Shown piece by piece: positions 6,013 through 9,338 of a stretch of 9,338 bases of DNA. Both the position numbers and the translations under genes were made by a program. The stretch is from Candidatus Bipolaricaulota bacterium (GTDB taxonomy: Bacteria > Bipolaricaulota > Bipolaricaulia > RBG-16-55-9 > DRXL01). How positions within the stretch are numbered: position 1 is the stretch's first letter; every line of letters begins with the position of its first letter. The notes beneath the pieces are model-generated. The model was not told where the DNA came from, made no database searches, and saw only the letters and a program-made list of their open reading frames with translations. The stretch is from assembly GCA_026414955.1 (NCBI GenBank), contig JAOAIA010000053.1, positions 1 through 9,338 on the forward strand, written 5' to 3'.

Positions 6013-7065
6013 TTACTTCCACGGGATCACCCACTCCCACTGTGGCCCGCGGAAGTACTGCCCAATAATGATGAGCGCAATAGCTGCGCCGACTATCAGC
6101 GTAAAGAGCGCCGTCGTGACGGGGCGGTCTCGGAGACGACGCCCGACGGGCTTGCTCTTGTCTTTGCGCCAAAATTCTAAATACGGCTCGAGGTAGGGGA
6201 TCGCAATCAAGAAGAGCACGAAGAGCGTGGGCACGATCACCCCGCCGATGGCCACGCTCGTCAATGGCCCGATATTCGGGGAGATCGCGAGCAGCTCTTG
6301 AATGCCCACGAAGTACCACGGGGCTTTCTCAGGGTTGGGCGTGAACGACGGCGTCGCCGGCTCTTCGAGCGGGGCATCGCGGAAGACTGAGTAGATCCCC
6401 AAGCCCGCTGTCAGCAAGAAGAGAAGAGTGAACGCTACGTAGAGAAAGTATGGGTAGGTGATGATCTCTTCTTCTTCGGCGGGCAAGCGCTTGGCGAAGG
6501 CTTCCAGAATTTTCTCGATCTTCTCATCGGTCAGCTCGAATCGCGTTGGGATCTGGTGAGCTTTGTGGTCTTTGCTAATATAGCTGAAGACCGCGTGGAG
6601 CACTTCAAAATCGTTGGGGTCACCGCCGCCCTCCACCAGCGATTCCGTGCGGTTGCTCAAATCTTTCAGCCTCTTGACGGTGATCTTCTGCGTTGAGGGC
6701 AGCTCGCGCAAGGGGATCTTTTCCGCAGCATACGCGAGGACGTCGCGCACCAAGTCGGGTTCGATTTGGATCGCCTCGGCGACCTCGTAGCCGGGGACCT
6801 CGACTTCGAGATCTTGCGTGACGTTGATTTGACACGAAAGCCGCCAGCCCTTGGCGATCTGCTCTTCCCCAAGGACATCCAGCTCGTTCTGGTTGGGATC
6901 GCCGCCGCCCTTGAGGACGCGCACCGCGCACGTCGAACACTGCCCTTGGCCCCCGCACGTCGCTGGGAGCTGATCGTCATAGCGGTGCTCTTGAAGGAGC
7001 TTTAAGAGATTTGTCCCAGGGCGAACGTCGCACTCTTTCTGACCGAGAATGACGACTTTGGGCAT
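6013..7065 (-). CDS. Fusion protein: NqrF-like [2Fe-2S] ferredoxin domain + cytochrome b subunit IV-like membrane domain
   Basis: A 350-residue protein with an unusual layout. Residues 1-92 are a [2Fe-2S] ferredoxin domain with cluster cysteines 37, 43, 46 (C-x5-C-x2-C in TCGGQGQCSTC) and 78 (LSCQI), most like the NqrF ferredoxin domain. Residues about 93-200 are charged, largely helical-looking and unrecognised. Residues about 205-350 resemble subunit IV, the C-terminal half of cytochrome b: a helix at about 205-225, an NPEKAPWYFVGIQELL segment at 244-259 matching the Qo-site PEWY loop (here APWY, the Pro-for-Glu form), then helices at about 270-290 and 317-336, ending FRGPQWEWVIPW. Haem-binding helices of cytochrome b/b6 are absent, so a partner would be needed for a complete cytochrome b. 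The start is ATG 7065, one base after the upstream stop, with no good ribosome site, so translation is probably coupled. It is the last gene of the Rnf/Nqr-like operon. An inferred role is electron transfer between the pump and quinol; this is unproven. Confidence 0.8.
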   Translation of the reverse strand: MPKVVILGQKECDVRPGTNLLKLLQEHRYDDQLPATCGGQGQCSTCAVRVLKGGGDPNQNELDVLGEEQIAKGWRLSCQINVTQDLEVEVPGYEVAEAIQIEPDLVRDVLAYAAEKIPLRELPSTQKITVKRLKDLSNRTESLVEGGGDPNDFEVLHAVFSYISKDHKAHQIPTRFELTDEKIEKILEAFAKRLPAEEEEIITYPYFLYVAFTLLFLLTAGLGIYSVFRDAPLEEPATPSFTPNPEKAPWYFVGIQELLAISPNIGPLTSVAIGGVIVPTLFVLFLIAIPYLEPYLEFWRKDKSKPVGRRLRDRPVTTALFTLIVGAAIALIIIGQYFRGPQWEWVIPWK

Positions 7066-7066
7066 A

Positions 7067-7705
7067 CTAGCTTGCTGGCACTCCTGCTTCGGTAGCAGCT
7101 TGCTTTAATCTCTCCAACACGGGCTTGCCGCCTGGATAACAGCCGTCAACCTTGGCCTTCCCGGCAGCCAGCGCTTCGGCGAATTCTTCACACGTTGGAT
7201 ACCCACACGCCACACAATCAAATCCGGGCAGCACAGCGCGCAGCTTCGCCGCTGCGGGCGAGAGCGCCGGGGCCGTGGGCGCTTCTTCGGCACCTTTGCC
7301 CGCGACTGTGGGCCAGGCCATCACCAACGGCTTGAAGAGTTCGACCTTCAGATCGTTCTTCAGCGAGATCTGACACGACAAGACCCAGCCCTCCTTGCGC
7401 AATTTGTCACTCAAAGGGCCGAGCATCGCCGGGGTGATCCGCTCTGGGGCAAGCCCTTCTAGAACTTTGACGCGACACGTCGCACAGGTGCCCTTGCCGC
7501 CGCACTGCGCAAACAGATCATAGCCGGCTTTCTTGAGGGCCTGCATCAAATTTTGTTCCAAGGGCAAGACCAGCTCGTTGCCGTCGTTCACGATCTTCAC
7601 GCGGGCTTCGCCCTCGACCGTCAACAGATTCTTTACCAACCCCAAGATGAGCGCGACCGAGATGGCCATCAGGGCCATGGTCGCTACCGGCATGAGCACG
7701 AACAT
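7067..7705 (-). CDS. Hybrid NqrF/RnfB-like iron-sulfur subunit (membrane anchor, [2Fe-2S], [4Fe-4S])
   Basis: A 212-residue protein at the position where Nqr operons carry nqrF and Rnf operons carry rnfB. It has a single N-terminal membrane helix (about 5-26), then a [2Fe-2S] domain with Cys68, Cys74, Cys77 (CGGKGTCATC) and Cys111 (LSCQI), as in NqrF. An Ala/Pro-rich linker (about 130-150) leads to a short C-terminal [4Fe-4S] domain with Cys164, Cys167, Cys172 and Cys189 in LPGFDCVACGYPTC...GCYPGG, the signature of RnfB. It lacks the FAD/NADH module that forms the second half of NqrF and the 2x[4Fe-4S] ferredoxin domain that ends RnfB. It is therefore likely to pass electrons to the RnfA/E-type membrane core, but with no visible nicotinamide site of its own. 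A ribosome site GGAGG lies 5 bases before the ATG, inside the end of rnfA. The [2Fe-2S] part is homologous to that of the next gene. Confidence 0.88.
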   Translation of the reverse strand: MFVLMPVATMALMAISVALILGLVKNLLTVEGEARVKIVNDGNELVLPLEQNLMQALKKAGYDLFAQCGGKGTCATCRVKVLEGLAPERITPAMLGPLSDKLRKEGWVLSCQISLKNDLKVELFKPLVMAWPTVAGKGAEEAPTAPALSPAAAKLRAVLPGFDCVACGYPTCEEFAEALAAGKAKVDGCYPGGKPVLERLKQAATEAGVPAS

Positions 7706-7706
7706 G

Positions 7707-8303
7707 CTAGCCTCCGAAGTCGCGAATGTTGATCATTCCAGAGAAGCCGACGAAGCTCATGGCCATCAGACCGGCGATAATCAGCGCAATCCCTGGGCCT
7801 TTCAGGCCTTCGGGGATCGGGGCGAAGCGCAGGCGCTCGCGGATCGCCGCCATCAAGATGATCGCTAAGGCCCAGCCCACGCCACCGCCAAACCCGTACG
7901 CGACGCTCTCCAGAAAGCCCAGATTCCACGTAGCAATGGCGAAGAGCACCCCGCCCAAGATCGCGCAATTGACAGTGATCAAGGGCAGGAAGATCCCCAG
8001 CGAGTTATAGAGCGCCGGCAGAAAGCGCTTCATGAACATCTCCACGATCTGCACCAAGAACGCAATCGTCACAATATAGACGATGAGCGAGAGATACCCA
8101 ACACCCACAGGATCGAGCACGAAGTGCTTGATGAGCCAGTTGGCAGGCAGGGTCATCGTCAGCACGAAGATGACCGCCATGCCCATCCCCGACGCCGACG
8201 CGTACTCTCCCGATACCCCAATGAACGGGCAGATCCCCAGGAACGTCGTGAGCAGAATATTATTCGTCAAAATAGCACCAAGCACGATGAGGAAGATGTC
8301 CAT
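7707..8303 (-). CDS. rnfA: Rnf/Nqr membrane core subunit, RnfA/NqrE family
   Basis: A 198-residue polytopic protein of the family that, with its paralogue RnfE/NqrD, forms the inverted-repeat membrane core of Rnf and Na+-NQR pumps. Cys25 (LGICPF) and Cys113 (TVNCAI) are the conserved cysteines that supply half the ligands of the intramembrane [2Fe-2S] cluster. The N-terminal third (LTNNILL, FLGICPFIGVS) reads like RnfA. The middle and end (LITVNCAILGGVLF, YGFGGGVGWALAI, LKGPGIALIIAGLMAM) read more like NqrE. About six membrane helices are expected in the inner membrane. The ribosome site GGAGGAGGTG sits at the end of rnfE, and only 3 bases separate the rnfE stop from this ATG. The next gene starts one base after its stop. 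The label rnfA rather than nqrE is a choice; the ion (Na+ or H+) cannot be read here. Confidence 0.9.
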   Translation of the reverse strand: MDIFLIVLGAILTNNILLTTFLGICPFIGVSGEYASASGMGMAVIFVLTMTLPANWLIKHFVLDPVGVGYLSLIVYIVTIAFLVQIVEMFMKRFLPALYNSLGIFLPLITVNCAILGGVLFAIATWNLGFLESVAYGFGGGVGWALAIILMAAIRERLRFAPIPEGLKGPGIALIIAGLMAMSFVGFSGMINIRDFGG

Positions 8304-8306
8304 ACT

Positions 8307-8999
8307 CTACGCACCTCCTCCGATCTGGCCCCCCGGCGAGAAGTGCTTGACGATCCCGACGTACAGCCCCACGACCAAGAACGCCCCCGCGGGGATGATC
8401 ATGATCACCCACGGCGTCCAGCCGCTGAAGAGCTGAATCCCAAAGAGGCTGCCAAAGCCCAGCAGTTCTCGCACGATCCCCAGGAGCGTCAGCGACATCG
8501 TGAAGCCCAAGCCCACCCCTAGAGCGTCAAGAGCCGACAGCCCCGGGCTGTTCTGGCTGGCGAACGCTTCGGCGCGCCCCAGCACGAAACAGTTCGTGAT
8601 AATCAACGGGACATACGGTCCCAACGCCGCCGACAACGGCGGAAGATACGCGCGCAAGAAGATATCTACAATCGTCACCCAGAACGCGATGATGATCATA
8701 TACGCGGGCAGACGCACTTCCGCGGGGATGATCGTGCGCAGGGCGGCAACGGTGACGCTCGATGCGACTGTAGCGATGAGAGTTGCTAACCCTTGCGCCA
8801 TCCCGTTGATGGCCATGTTTGTGGCGCCCATAGTGGGGCACATCGCCAAGATCATCCTAAAGGTCGGATTATCGTCCCAGATGTCGCGCACTAACTCTTT
8901 CCAGCCCTTGGTCTGGGGCAGCCGCTGCGCCACGGGGATCGCTGGCGCCGATGCCTGCTGCACTGTAGATAGCACTGCTGTCTTCACCTCTGCCGCCAT
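8307..8999 (-). CDS. rnfE: Rnf/Nqr membrane core subunit, RnfE/NqrD family
   Basis: A 230-residue integral membrane protein, the paralogue and partner of RnfA/NqrE. Conserved features are DDNPTFRMILAMCPTMG with Cys54, and PLIITNCFVLGRAEAFAS with Cys137. These two cysteines are the expected ligands from this subunit for the shared intramembrane [2Fe-2S] cluster. IPAEVRLPAYMIIIA, GLGFTMSLTLLGIVRELLG and PAGAFLVVGL are closer to RnfE than to NqrD. The N-terminus carries about 30 extra residues before the usual start of homology. I place the start at ATG 8999 because GGAAGGAG at 9016-9009 is 9 bases away; the in-frame TTG at 9008 abuts that site and is unlikely. It has its own probable promoter upstream. 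Confidence 0.9.
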   Translation of the reverse strand: MAAEVKTAVLSTVQQASAPAIPVAQRLPQTKGWKELVRDIWDDNPTFRMILAMCPTMGATNMAINGMAQGLATLIATVASSVTVAALRTIIPAEVRLPAYMIIIAFWVTIVDIFLRAYLPPLSAALGPYVPLIITNCFVLGRAEAFASQNSPGLSALDALGVGLGFTMSLTLLGIVRELLGFGSLFGIQLFSGWTPWVIMIIPAGAFLVVGLYVGIVKHFSPGGQIGGGA

Positions 9000-9008
9000 C
9001 TGCCTCAA

Positions 9009-9016
9009 CTCCTTCC
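9009..9016 (-). promoter_or_regulatory. Ribosome binding site deciding the RnfE/NqrD start
   Basis: GGAAGGAG on the minus strand, 9 bases before ATG 8999 and directly touching the alternative TTG at 9008, which it therefore rules out. Confidence 0.6.
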
Positions 9017-9041
9017 GGCCGACTTTAGCTTGGCCACAAAA

Positions 9042-9070
9042 AGCATACTATAATAGTCCGCTTTTTTCAA
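9042..9070 (-). promoter_or_regulatory. Probable internal promoter for the rnfE-rnfA-FeS genes
   Basis: On the minus strand TTGAAA (9070-9065), a 17-base spacer, then TATGCT (9047-9042). The -35 box contains the stop codon of the preceding FMN-binding subunit gene. The spacer carries an 11-bp palindrome, ACTATAATAGT (9047-9057). If active, it would let the last four genes be expressed apart from the upstream subunits. Confidence 0.45.
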
Positions 9071-9338
9071 GGTCGCTGTTTTTGCAAGAACTTTCGTAAA
9101 TTCGCAATGGCGTCGTTCAGCAAGTCTCGCACGGTCGTCGAGGTATAGGTCGCCCCGGTGATCGCATCGAACTGATGCGGGTCTTTCGGGGTATTGGGGT
9201 CACGGAATTTTACGAAATCAATTCGGGGGTCGGTCTTCATCCCTTTGAATTGGCTCCAGAACTGTTCCTCGGTCATGCGAAAGCCGAGTCCCGGCGTCTC
9301 GCCAACCTCAAACGTGACGACGTGAGCGCCTATGATCG
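9067..9338 (-). CDS. rnfG: FMN-binding Rnf/Nqr subunit, RnfG/NqrC family, C-terminal fragment
   Basis: The last 89 residues of a gene that enters from the right edge. Two family signatures are visible: VGETPGLG near the start of the fragment, and the flavinylation motif DAITGATYTST, where the Thr of GAT is the expected site for covalent FMN attached by ApbE. RnfG and NqrC lie mostly in the periplasm on one N-terminal helix, and the flavin takes part in the electron path through the pump. The stretch between the motifs (EEQFWSQFKGM...KFRDPNTPKD) is ordinary for the family. The N-terminus and membrane anchor are outside the window. The order FMN subunit, RnfE/NqrD, RnfA/NqrE, Fe-S subunit is shared by nqrCDEF and rnfGEAB, so order does not tell the two apart. 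Confidence 0.87.
   Translation of the reverse strand, partial: IIGAHVVTFEVGETPGLGFRMTEEQFWSQFKGMKTDPRIDFVKFRDPNTPKDPHQFDAITGATYTSTTVRDLLNDAIANLRKFLQKQRP

Noticed and set aside
5991..6020. GGAAG/CTTCC inverted repeat at the convergent junction as a bidirectional terminator
   Set aside because: Only 5 paired bases with a 20-base loop and no T-run on either side.
6013..7065. The ferredoxin-cytochrome b fusion as a frameshift or join artefact
   Set aside because: The frame is continuous for 350 codons and base composition is even across the joints. There is no leftover start or stop to suggest two genes, though read mapping would be the real test.
9049..9054. Perfect TATAAT on the plus strand
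   Set aside because: No -35 box at 16-18 bases upstream on the plus strand and no plus-strand gene downstream; it is part of the ACTATAATAGT palindrome.

Overview
The window is a dense, GC-rich bacterial segment with short gene gaps and no rRNA, tRNA, CRISPR array or insertion sequence that I can see. One protein has a signal peptide and a beta-barrel-like pattern, which suggests a cell with an outer membrane. A deep-branching, mostly uncultured anaerobic phylum (Bipolaricaulota/Acetothermia is one guess) would fit the unusual redox genes, but no marker here settles the taxonomy.

Left end (1-1978): a patatin-like hydrolase start runs off the left edge on the minus strand. It is divergent from an M42 aminopeptidase followed by a small exported protein. 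The two divergent promoters have -35 boxes separated by one base.

Centre (1980-5977, plus strand): a fatty-acid and phospholipid cluster plsX-fabH-fabD-fabG-acpP. The first four genes are joined by 4-7 bp overlaps. plsX and acpP each have their own sigma70-type promoter, and the plsX promoter carries a 15-bp palindrome that could be an operator. PlsX makes acyl-phosphate for phospholipid synthesis, FabD loads malonate onto ACP, FabH starts the chains, FabG does the first reduction, and AcpP is the carrier. No fabF follows.

Right half (6013-9338, minus strand, convergent with the fab cluster): part of an ion-pumping Rnf/Nqr-type operon. In transcription order it holds the C-terminal end of an FMN-carrying RnfG/NqrC protein, RnfE/NqrD, RnfA/NqrE, and then two unusual genes. 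The first combines an NqrF-like membrane anchor and [2Fe-2S] domain with an RnfB-like [4Fe-4S] domain, and lacks the NqrF flavin/NADH module. The second joins another NqrF-like [2Fe-2S] domain, through about 100 residues of unrecognised sequence, to a three-helix domain resembling subunit IV (the C-terminal half) of cytochrome b/b6. This suggests a hybrid between the Rnf and Nqr pumps, possibly with a quinol-site module attached. It is the most interesting part of the window.
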